Source of the DNA: Planctomycetia bacterium
GTDB lineage: Bacteria; Planctomycetota; Phycisphaerae; Phycisphaerales; SM1A02
Direction: 5' to 3'
DNA: 9,237 bases
NCBI GenBank assembly: GCA_009936695.1
Contig: JAACEA010000035.1
Coordinates: 1-9,237 of the forward strand
The stretch's first letter is position 1. Each line of letters starts with the position of its first letter. The translations under genes and the position numbers were made by a program. The notes under the pieces were generated by a model. It had not been told where the DNA came from, did no database searches, and was given only the letters and a program-made list of their open reading frames with translations. Shown here piece by piece: positions 1-6,188 of this stretch.

Positions 1-1
1 C

Positions 2-940
2 GGATCCGGGCCGGCGGGATGGACCGCGGCGATCTACGCCGCGCGGGCGAATCTCGAACCGCTGTGCATCGTGGGGGTGCCGAAGCAGAACCCGGCGCCG
101 GTGCTGCCGGGCGGACAGCTGATGCTGACCACCGAGGTCGAGAACTACCCCGGCTTTCCCGACGGCGTGACCGGTCCCGAAATGATGATGATGTTCCAGA
201 AGCAGGCCGAACGCTTCGGGACGCGGGTGCTCGGCGCCGACGTGGAGAAGTGCGGTTTCGGCGAATCGCCGATGGAACTCCACCTGTCCAACGGCGACAT
301 CGTCCGGACGAAGTCGGTGATCATCGCCACCGGTGCGACCGCGAACTGGATCGGGCTCGACAACGAGCTGCGACTCGCGACCAACGGCGGCGGCGTCTCG
401 GCCTGTGCGGTCTGCGACGGCGCGCTTCCCGTGTTTCGCGACAAGCCGCTGGCGGTCGTCGGCGGTGGGGACACCGCGATGGAGGAGGCCGCGTACCTCA
501 CGAAGTTCGCCTCGACCGTCCACATCATCCATCGCCGCGACGCCCTCCGGGCCTCGAAGACGATGCAGGAGCGGGTGCTCTCCGCGGACAACGTGCAGAT
601 GCACTGGAACAGCCAGGTCGTCGACGTGCTGGGGGACGACTTCATCACCGGCCTCGTGCTCGAGGACACCGTCACCGGCGACCGGAGCGAACTGCCGGTG
701 AGCGGGCTGTTCGTGGCGATCGGCCACTCGCCCGCCACCGCCTTTCTCGAGGAGAGCGGCATCGCCTTCGACGAGAGCGGATACGTCGCCCTTCCGGACG
801 GCGGATCCAGCGCGACGAACCTCGAGGGGGTCTTCGCGGCGGGCGACGTCGCGGATCACGTGTACCGGCAGGCGATCACGGCGGCCGGCATGGGATGTCG
901 AGCCGCGATCGACGCGGAACGATGGCTCGCCGGACACTGA
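2..940 (+). CDS. trxB: Thioredoxin reductase (NADPH, FAD), N-terminus cut by window edge
   Basis: Cytoplasmic flavoenzyme that passes electrons from NADPH through FAD and a redox-active disulfide to thioredoxin. The frame is open from base 2 and gives 312 residues to the TGA at 938-940. Only about ten N-terminal residues should be missing, since the sequence begins inside the FAD-binding Rossmann motif (GSGPAG, bases 2-19). Then come the GGQLM and ENYPGFP segments typical of the family, the catalytic disulfide CAVC followed by DG (404-415), the NADPH-binding GGGDTAMEEA and HRRD segments, and the C-terminal FAD motif GVFAAGDV. Bacterial enzymes more often have CATC; the CAVC form is also known and should not impair function. 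Any ATG or GTG inside the window is internal, so the true start lies to the left. The next gene follows after 60 bases on the same strand but seems to have its own promoter-like box. The identification is firm. Confidence 0.96.
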   Translation, partial: GSGPAGWTAAIYAARANLEPLCIVGVPKQNPAPVLPGGQLMLTTEVENYPGFPDGVTGPEMMMMFQKQAERFGTRVLGADVEKCGFGESPMELHLSNGDIVRTKSVIIATGATANWIGLDNELRLATNGGGVSACAVCDGALPVFRDKPLAVVGGGDTAMEEAAYLTKFASTVHIIHRRDALRASKTMQERVLSADNVQMHWNSQVVDVLGDDFITGLVLEDTVTGDRSELPVSGLFVAIGHSPATAFLEESGIAFDESGYVALPDGGSSATNLEGVFAAGDVADHVYRQAITAAGMGCRAAIDAERWLAGH

Positions 941-953
941 TCGCGGACCGTTG

Positions 954-988
954 ATCACGGAAACGCCCCGCGGTCGCCGTGATTTCCG
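954..988. other. Weak stem-loop between trxB and the symporter gene
   Basis: ATCACGG (954-960) can pair with CCGTGAT (977-983), leaving a 16-base loop. An alternative pairing is CGGAAA (958-963) with TTTCCG (983-988); the two share bases and exclude each other. No T-run follows, so this is not a standard intrinsic terminator. It could slow or end trxB transcription, or it could be chance. It sits just upstream of the promoter-like box at 989-994. Confidence 0.2.
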
Positions 989-994
989 TACCCT
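989..994 (+). promoter_or_regulatory. Candidate -10 box (TACCCT) for a leaderless symporter mRNA
   Basis: TACCCT fits the TANNNT -10 pattern and ends 6 bases before the ATG at 1001, which would put the transcription start at or next to the start codon. No purine-rich Shine-Dalgarno sequence lies in the 20 bases before the ATG. I see no good -35 element 16-18 bases upstream. A box of the same type and position precedes lpxB. Confidence 0.35.
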
Positions 995-1000
995 CTCCGC

Positions 1001-2338
1001 ATGCGCAGAGACAAACTCATCACCACGTTCATCCTGGTCGGCCTCGTCGCCGGGGTGATTCTCGGGCAGTGGCTCCACGGTGCCGCCTCGGATCCGACCG
1101 CGGTCGGCAACCAGTGGATGGACGTCGGCAAGCTGATTCTCGTCCGTCCGCTGATGCTGCTGGTCCTGCCGCTGGTCTTCCTCTCGGTGGTGGTGGGGGT
1201 GACCTCGATCGGTGATCCGTCGCGGCTCGGGGTGATCGGGGGCAGCACGCTCCTCTACTACTTCTCCACGATGCTCGCCGCGGTCATTCTCGGGGCGGTG
1301 CTGGTCACCGCGATCTCGCCCGGGGTCGGTCTCTCCGAGGAGGCGGTCGCCAGCCTCCAGAACGACGGCGCCGCCGCGTACGAGACCAACAGCGGCCTGC
1401 GGAACGCGATGGGCACCGCGAACGAGAAGGGGCTCGCGGGCGCGTGGATGAACATCCTCGAACAGATCATCCCCACGAACTTCTTCGCGGAACTCGCGGG
1501 CGGCCGCACGCTGGGCGTGATCGTCTTCGCACTGCTGCTCGGCCTCGCCCTCGCCGCGAGCGGGACCGCGGGGGCCCCGGCGATCGCGGTCTTCCAGTCG
1601 TTGTTCGACGGGGTGATGCGGCTGGTGCTCTGGATCCTCTGGCTCACCCCGATCGGGGTGTTCATGCTGGTGACCGGCACGGTGGCGAAGATCGGACTCG
1701 GCTCGATCGCCGGCCCGCTCGGGGCCTACATGCTGACGGTGCTCGCGGGCCTGGCCCTCCATGCCTTCGTCACGCTGCCGCTGGTCCTGATGATCTTCAC
1801 CCGCACGAATCCCTACGCGTTCTTCTTCAAGATGCGGAAGGCGCTGCTGATCGCGTTCGGCACGGATTCCAGTTCCGCCACGCTTCCGGTCACCATCGAG
1901 ACCGCGATCGACGAGGGTGGATGCAGCAAGCGGAGCTCGAACTTCGTGCTGCCGCTGGGGGCGACGGTGAACATGGACGGGACCGCCCTCTACGAAGCGG
2001 TCGCGGTGGTGTTCATGTTCCAGCTCTGGGGCATCGAGCTCGGTGTCGGGGAGCTGGTGATCGTGGTGGTCACCGCGACCCTCGCCGCGGTGGGGGCCGC
2101 GGGCATTCCCAGTGCGGGCCTGGTGACCATGGTCATCGTGGTCACGGCGGTGAACACCAGCCTCGCGGGCCGCGGCATCCAGCCGTTGCCGCTCGAGGCG
2201 ATCGGCGTGATCATCGGCGTCGACCGGATCCTCGACATGTGCCGCACCACGGTGAACGTCTGGGGCGACGCGGTCGGAGCCCGGATCATCACCAGACTCG
2301 CGCCCGACGACGACGACCCGCCGCCGCTGCCGGCGTGA
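1001..2338 (+). CDS. Glutamate/aspartate-type Na+ symporter (DAACS family)
   Basis: Inner-membrane elevator transporter of the dicarboxylate/amino acid:cation symporter family; it takes up acidic amino acids or C4-dicarboxylates with Na+ or H+. The 445 residues match the usual length. The C-terminal core is complete: the serine-rich hairpin DSSSATLPVT (residues 289-298), NMDGTA (324-329), the second hairpin AGIPSAG (367-373) and the binding helix DRILDMCRTTVNVWGD (408-423). Compared with archaeal GltPh, this helix keeps the aspartates matching Asp390, Asp394 and Asp405, the Arg matching Arg397 that binds the substrate side-chain carboxylate (here Arg415), and Asn401. The NVxGD ending is like GltP/EAAT proteins rather than the ARALTN form of DctA, so glutamate or aspartate is the likeliest substrate (inference). 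A polar stretch at about residues 111-150 fits the extracellular 3-4 loop, and the C-terminus ends in an acidic, proline-rich tail. The ATG is chosen because TM1 follows directly. It is convergent with aspS, with a 33-base gap and no clear terminator. Confidence 0.93.
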   Translation: MRRDKLITTFILVGLVAGVILGQWLHGAASDPTAVGNQWMDVGKLILVRPLMLLVLPLVFLSVVVGVTSIGDPSRLGVIGGSTLLYYFSTMLAAVILGAVLVTAISPGVGLSEEAVASLQNDGAAAYETNSGLRNAMGTANEKGLAGAWMNILEQIIPTNFFAELAGGRTLGVIVFALLLGLALAASGTAGAPAIAVFQSLFDGVMRLVLWILWLTPIGVFMLVTGTVAKIGLGSIAGPLGAYMLTVLAGLALHAFVTLPLVLMIFTRTNPYAFFFKMRKALLIAFGTDSSSATLPVTIETAIDEGGCSKRSSNFVLPLGATVNMDGTALYEAVAVVFMFQLWGIELGVGELVIVVVTATLAAVGAAGIPSAGLVTMVIVVTAVNTSLAGRGIQPLPLEAIGVIIGVDRILDMCRTTVNVWGDAVGARIITRLAPDDDDPPPLPA

Positions 2339-2371
2339 TCGGACCTCGCGGCCGGACGGTGATCGATCGGC

Positions 2372-4168
2372 TCAGGCCGTCGGCGCCGGAACCGTCGAGC
2401 GGACGTTGAGCTCGACGAGCTGGGCGTCGTCGATCGCGGACGGTGCGTCGATCATGAGATCGCCCCCTGACTGCGTCTTCGGGAACGCGATGACGTCGCG
2501 GATGTTGTCGGTGCCGACGATGTGCATCACGAGCCGATCGAGTCCGAAGGCGATGCCGCCGTGCGGCGGAGCGCCGTGCTTCAGGGCCCGCAGCAGGAAG
2601 CCGAACTTCGCCTCCGCCTCGTCGGGGCTCAGGCCGATCAGGTCGAAGACCTTCTGCTGGACGTCGGGTCGGTGGATTCTGATCGAACCGCCGCCGATCT
2701 CGCTGCCGTTCACCACGAGGTCGTAGCCGGCGCTGATGCACTTGCCGGGGTCGGTCTCGAGCAGGCCCTCCTGCCCGGGCTTGGGCGCGGTGAAGGGATG
2801 GTGGAGGGCGACCCAGCGGTTCGATTCCTCGTCGAGTTCGAACATCGGAAAGTCCACCACCCAGACGAATCTCCAGGCGTCGTGGTCGATCAGGTCGAGA
2901 TCACGGGCGATCCGGATCCGGAGTTCACCGATGGCGCGGGTCGCGACCTCCCAGGTGTCCGCGGCGAAGAAGACGGTGTCGCCCTTCTCGCAGCCGAGTC
3001 GCTCGATGAGCTCCGCGGCGATCGGCTCGACGAAGCGGCCGACACCCGACTCGAAGCCGTCGCCGGTGCACTTGGTGGTCGGCACGCCGCCGGCCCCGAA
3101 GGTCTTCACCCATTCGGAGTATCCGTCGGTCATCTTGCGGGTGAGCTTCTCGACGCCGCCGGGGACCCGGAACGCCTTGACCACGCCGGAACCCATCGGG
3201 CTGGTCTTCTCCATCGCGCCGGTGAAGACCTTGAAGTCGGTCTTCGCCGCGAGGTCGCTGATGTCAGAGATCTCGAGCCCGAAGCGGAGGTCCGGTCGGT
3301 CGATGCCGTAGGTCTCCATCGCCTCGTGCCAGGTCATCCGCGGGATCTCGCCGATGTCGACGCCCAGCGTCTCCTTCCAGAGTTCGGTCGCGAAACCACC
3401 CATGGTGTCGAGCACGTCCTCCTGGTCGATGAAGCTCATCTCGAGGTCGATCTGGGTGAACTCCGCCTGCCGGTCGGCCCGCGGGTCCTCGTCCCGAAGG
3501 CACTTCGGGATCTGGATGTACCGGTCGCAGCCGGCGATCATGAGGATCTGCTTGAAGAGCTGCGGACTCTGCGGCAGCGCGTACCACGAACCGGCTTCCA
3601 GCCGGCTCGGCACCACGAAGTCGCGGGCGCCTTCCGGGGTGGACTTGATGAGCAGCGGCGTCTCGATCTCGAGGAAGTCGCGCTGGTGGAAGTAGGCGCG
3701 GGTGAACTGCGCGATCCTGGAGCGGGTCTCGAGGATGCGCTGCATCTTCGGTCGGCGGAGATCGATGTAGCGGTTCCGGAGTCGGACCTCCTCGCCCATC
3801 TTCTCGGCCTCCTGGTCGTCGGGCAGGATCGGCGGCGTCTCCGCCTTGTTGAGCACCTCGAGTTCGGTGGCCACGACCTCGATCTCGCCGGTGTCGAGCT
3901 TGGGGTTCGCCCCGCCGCCACGCTTTCGGATCAGACCGCGAATCGCGATGACGTCCTCGCGGCGAAGTCCCTGGGCCACGTCGACGATGTCGGCGGGGGA
4001 GTCGGCGAGGTCGAAGACCACCTGAGTCAGTCCGTGGCGGTCCCGGAGATCGATGAAGACCAGGGACTTCGAGTGCTCGCGGTAGGTGTTGACCCAGCCG
4101 GCGAGGGTGGCGGTCTCGCCCTCGTGGGCGGTTCGAAGTTCGTTGCAGTGGTGGGTGCGCTTGAGCAT
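2372..4168 (-). CDS. aspS: Aspartyl-tRNA synthetase, bacterial type
   Basis: Class II aminoacyl-tRNA synthetase that charges tRNA-Asp in the cytoplasm. At 598 residues it is bacterial length. Domains in order: N-terminal OB-fold anticodon-binding domain (about 1-105, with GWVN and FIDLRDR); catalytic core starting near RYIDLRRP (133-140); the flipping-loop region TPEGARDF (177-184); motif 2 (CLRDED, 223-228, followed by RADRQAEFTQ); the bacterial GAD insertion (about 295-420); the C-terminal core with GGGSIRIH (492-499); and motif 3 (GIAFGLDR, 538-545, with the ATP-binding Arg). The motif 2 loop differs from the common CFRDEDLRADRQPEFTQ form (F to L, L to P, P to A) but keeps the RDE and EFTQ residues. 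His32 lies where non-discriminating AspRS enzymes are reported to carry His, so this enzyme may also charge tRNA-Asn (inference). The ATG at 4168 opens directly into the OB domain; a GAGG 11 bases upstream is a weak ribosome-binding site. It is divergent from lpxB. Confidence 0.97.
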   Translation of the reverse strand: MLKRTHHCNELRTAHEGETATLAGWVNTYREHSKSLVFIDLRDRHGLTQVVFDLADSPADIVDVAQGLRREDVIAIRGLIRKRGGGANPKLDTGEIEVVATELEVLNKAETPPILPDDQEAEKMGEEVRLRNRYIDLRRPKMQRILETRSRIAQFTRAYFHQRDFLEIETPLLIKSTPEGARDFVVPSRLEAGSWYALPQSPQLFKQILMIAGCDRYIQIPKCLRDEDPRADRQAEFTQIDLEMSFIDQEDVLDTMGGFATELWKETLGVDIGEIPRMTWHEAMETYGIDRPDLRFGLEISDISDLAAKTDFKVFTGAMEKTSPMGSGVVKAFRVPGGVEKLTRKMTDGYSEWVKTFGAGGVPTTKCTGDGFESGVGRFVEPIAAELIERLGCEKGDTVFFAADTWEVATRAIGELRIRIARDLDLIDHDAWRFVWVVDFPMFELDEESNRWVALHHPFTAPKPGQEGLLETDPGKCISAGYDLVVNGSEIGGGSIRIHRPDVQQKVFDLIGLSPDEAEAKFGFLLRALKHGAPPHGGIAFGLDRLVMHIVGTDNIRDVIAFPKTQSGGDLMIDAPSAIDDAQLVELNVRSTVPAPTA

Positions 4169-4187
4169 GGACGAAGTCGCCTCGATC

Positions 4188-4223
4188 GGTACCGGGGAAT
4201 GCGGAGAATCCGGGATGGTACCG
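4188..4223. repeat. Paired GGTACCG sites in the aspS/lpxB divergent region
   Basis: GGTACCG occurs at 4188-4194 (inside the 8-base palindrome CGGTACCG, 4187-4194) and again at 4217-4223. The offset is 29 bases, close to three helical turns, which would place two GGTACC palindromes on the same face of the DNA between two divergent genes. The second copy overlaps a TACCAT on the minus strand (4220-4215) that could act as a -10 box for aspS. This could be an operator pair or simple coincidence; no regulator is visible in the window. Confidence 0.3.
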
Positions 4224-4262
4224 AACCGCCGTGGCCGACGGCGGAGGAATCGCGGATCCCGG

Positions 4263-4268
4263 TATCCT
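4263..4268 (+). promoter_or_regulatory. Candidate -10 box (TATCCT) for a leaderless lpxB mRNA
   Basis: TATCCT fits TANNNT and ends 7 bases before the ATG at 4276. No Shine-Dalgarno sequence precedes that ATG, and no convincing -35 element is seen. If the box is real, transcription begins at about the ATG, and the upstream in-frame GTG at 4231 cannot be the start. Confidence 0.35.
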
Positions 4269-4275
4269 GCGCCGG

Positions 4276-5451
4276 ATGACCCAGTCGCCCGGGAATCCCC
4301 ATTCGTCGCCGTCGAGGCGGACGATCCTGATGACCGCCTTCGAGCCGAGCGCGGACATTCAGGCCGCGCCGGTGGTCAGGTCCCTCCTGGACCGGGACCC
4401 GACGCTGCGGGTGGTGGCGTGGGGCGGCCCGCGGATGGAGGCGGCCGGGGCCGAGATCGTGGAACGGACGAGCGAGGACGGGGTGATGGGGCTCGGGGGA
4501 TTCCTCAAGGTCTTCGAGATGAAACGGACCATCGATCGCATCGACCGCTGGGCGGGCGAGAACCCCGTCGATCTGCACGTGCCGGTCGACAGCCCCTCGG
4601 CCAACTTCCCGATCTGCAAGCGGCTTCGGAAACGAGGGGCGACGACGGTCCACCTGATCGCGCCGAAGGTCTGGGCCTGGGGGCACTGGCGGGTACGCAA
4701 GCTCCAGCGATGGAGCGACCACGTGCTCTGCAACCTGCCGTTCGAGCCGGAGTGGTTCGCACGGCACGACGTGGACGCGACCTTCATCGGTCACCCGGTG
4801 CTGGCCCGCCCGCTCGACGAGTCCGCCCTCGAGGCGGAACGACGCGATCTTCCCTCGGGGGGTCCGAGGATCCTCATCCTGCCGGGGAGCCGGAGCGGCG
4901 AGATCAAGGGGAACCTCCGGCACCAGTTCGCGGCGTTCGCCGCGATCCGGGAACGACATCCGGCGGCGACGGCCGTGGTCCTCGCCGCAAACGACCGAAT
5001 CGCGGCGCAGGTCCGTGAGCTGGTCGACCCGCTTCCGGCGGGCCTGGTCGTGAAGCTCGACGTGCTCGACGCGGCGATCTCGTGGGCGGACCTCGCCCTC
5101 GCGACCAGTGGCACGGTGAGTCTCGACCTGACGAAGCAGGCGTGTCCGATGATCGGCAGCTACGCCATCCCGCGGTGGCAGACCCTGGTGTCGGGCACCA
5201 TGCTCCGGATTCCCTTCAAGCTCCTGCCGAACATCGTGGCGGGCGAGGAGGTGGTGCCGGAGTTCGTGCCCTACGTCCAGTCCCTCGGAGCGAAGCCGAT
5301 CATCGAGGCCGCGCTGCCGCTGCTCGAGGACCCCGCGGCGCTGGCCGCGATGCGGGGTCGTCTCGAACGGGTCCGGGCGATGTTCGACGGACACGATCCG
5401 GCGACCGAAGCGGCGGCGGTGATGCTCGACAGGCTCGACTCGCGGACTTGA
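4276..5451 (+). CDS. lpxB: LpxB-family lipid-A-disaccharide synthase, divergent form
   Basis: LpxB (glycosyltransferase family 19, GT-B fold) joins UDP-2,3-diacylglucosamine to lipid X to make the lipid A disaccharide at the inner face of the cytoplasmic membrane. The call rests on FLKVFEMKR after the GGPRMEAAG segment, VWAWGHWRVRKL (residues 132-143), LPFE, FIGHP, LPGSR (202-206), SGTVSLD (278-284) and LPNIVAGEEVVPEF. Length is 391 residues (family about 380-390). Signature residues are altered: the N-terminal AGExSGD reads AFEPSAD (21-27), DxPDFN reads DSPSAN (105-110), and the Glu of SGTxxLE is Asp284. The position matching E. coli Asp98, reported as essential, is kept (Asp105), as is the Arg of LPGSR. 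The ATG at 4276 is preferred over the in-frame GTG at 4231 (15 residues longer) because it follows a promoter-like box; the ATG at 4330 would cut into the first beta strand. No other lpx gene is adjacent. Family membership is clear; the exact acceptor is less certain. Confidence 0.85.
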   Translation: MTQSPGNPHSSPSRRTILMTAFEPSADIQAAPVVRSLLDRDPTLRVVAWGGPRMEAAGAEIVERTSEDGVMGLGGFLKVFEMKRTIDRIDRWAGENPVDLHVPVDSPSANFPICKRLRKRGATTVHLIAPKVWAWGHWRVRKLQRWSDHVLCNLPFEPEWFARHDVDATFIGHPVLARPLDESALEAERRDLPSGGPRILILPGSRSGEIKGNLRHQFAAFAAIRERHPAATAVVLAANDRIAAQVRELVDPLPAGLVVKLDVLDAAISWADLALATSGTVSLDLTKQACPMIGSYAIPRWQTLVSGTMLRIPFKLLPNIVAGEEVVPEFVPYVQSLGAKPIIEAALPLLEDPAALAAMRGRLERVRAMFDGHDPATEAAAVMLDRLDSRT

Positions 5452-5456
5452 GCCGC

Positions 5457-6188
5457 TCAGGCCCGGCCGACGGGGATCAAGGCGACGAGGCCGGCGGCAT
5501 TGCCGTGGCGGTCCGTGAGGGGAAACGTGCGTACGATCGCGCCGAGCGTGGGAAGTCCCTGTTCGGCCGCATGGCGATCGAGGGCGTGGGCGTCATGGGC
5601 GAGGGTCTTCTCGTCCGGTCCGAAGGCGACGACCAGCACCGCGGCATGACGAATCCCCCCGGCATGGGCCAGTCGCGCGAGGTCGACGGTCGTTCGCTTG
5701 GGAAGGGTCGAGAGATCACCCGCATCCCCGAGGTCGCGGCACGCGGCGCCCGTCTTGACTTCCAGCCAGAACGCCGATTCGGGATCCATCGCGTCCGGAG
5801 GTGCGTCGGGTTCCGGATCCAGTTCCGCGAACAGGCCGGGGCCTTCGTCCGGTTCGTCATCCTCCGCATCGACGTCGTCGCCGAGATCGAGCGGGGCGTC
5901 GATGGTGCGAAGCACGAAATCGCAGCGGGTTCCGACACTGCGGACGGGTTCACCGGCACGCTGGGGGAATCGCACTTCGCGAAGCGGATGAAGACCCGCC
6001 ACCTCGAAGCCCGTCGCGAGCACCGGCTGGATCTCGCGCTCGGGCAGGCTGTCGATCCCGCGAACGTCCTGGGCGAGATCCCGTTCGTCGGCCGCGGCGC
6101 GCAACGCCGCGACCGCGGCGTCGGCCACGGTCGCGGCGGCGATGGTCACCAGCGTCGCGTCGTCATGACGCGGATCCGATCCGTTCAT
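5457..6188 (-). CDS. Unrecognised protein with PD-(D/E)XK nuclease-like signature
   Basis: I do not recognise this 243-residue protein by name. It has no signal peptide or membrane segment, so it is probably cytoplasmic. Residues 86-93 (GTRCDFVL, Asp90) and 140-147 (FWLEVKTG, Glu143 and Lys145) form a D...ExK pattern, each in a hydrophobic beta-strand context. They are preceded by a helix rich in Ala and a GFEVAG/REVRFP segment (60-75, Glu62 and Glu71), and followed by a helix (about 164-176) and the strand HAAVLVVAF (181-189). This order matches the PD-(D/E)XK (restriction endonuclease-like) core: helix, strand with Asp, strand with ExK, helix, strand. The two motifs are separated by an acidic, Pro-rich stretch (97-138), much longer than usual. 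The start codon overlaps the AGCS stop (ATGA, 6188-6185), so translation is probably coupled and the start is well fixed. It is the last gene of the operon and ends 5 bases from the convergent lpxB stop. It could be a nuclease or a non-catalytic member; the function is unknown. Confidence 0.8.
   Translation of the reverse strand: MNGSDPRHDDATLVTIAAATVADAAVAALRAAADERDLAQDVRGIDSLPEREIQPVLATGFEVAGLHPLREVRFPQRAGEPVRSVGTRCDFVLRTIDAPLDLGDDVDAEDDEPDEGPGLFAELDPEPDAPPDAMDPESAFWLEVKTGAACRDLGDAGDLSTLPKRTTVDLARLAHAGGIRHAAVLVVAFGPDEKTLAHDAHALDRHAAEQGLPTLGAIVRTFPLTDRHGNAAGLVALIPVGRA

Noticed and set aside
2339..2371. A shared terminator between the convergent symporter and aspS genes.
   Set aside because: Only a 5-base CGGCC/GGCCG pairing with a loop of about 21 bases and the short palindrome GATCGATC can be found. 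There is no T-run on either strand, so no terminator is supported.
4231..4275. GTG at 4231 as the lpxB start.
   Set aside because: It would add 15 residues (MADGGGIADPGILRR) with no family counterpart, has no ribosome-binding site, and would place the TATCCT box inside the coding region. It cannot be fully excluded.
2522..4279. A 585-codon open frame on the + strand opposite aspS.
   Set aside because: It is antisense to a complete, motif-rich AspRS. Its product has no recognisable motif and the biased composition typical of antisense frames in GC-rich coding DNA.
4027..5394. A 455-codon open frame on the - strand across lpxB and the start of aspS.
   Set aside because: The product is Arg/His/Pro/Gly-rich without domains, while the opposite strand encodes the conserved LpxB segments. 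It is a GC-bias shadow.
5452..5456. A terminator between the convergent lpxB and PD-(D/E)XK-like genes.
   Set aside because: Only 5 bases separate the two stop codons and no hairpin with a T-run is visible. Termination must occur inside the opposing gene or depend on Rho.
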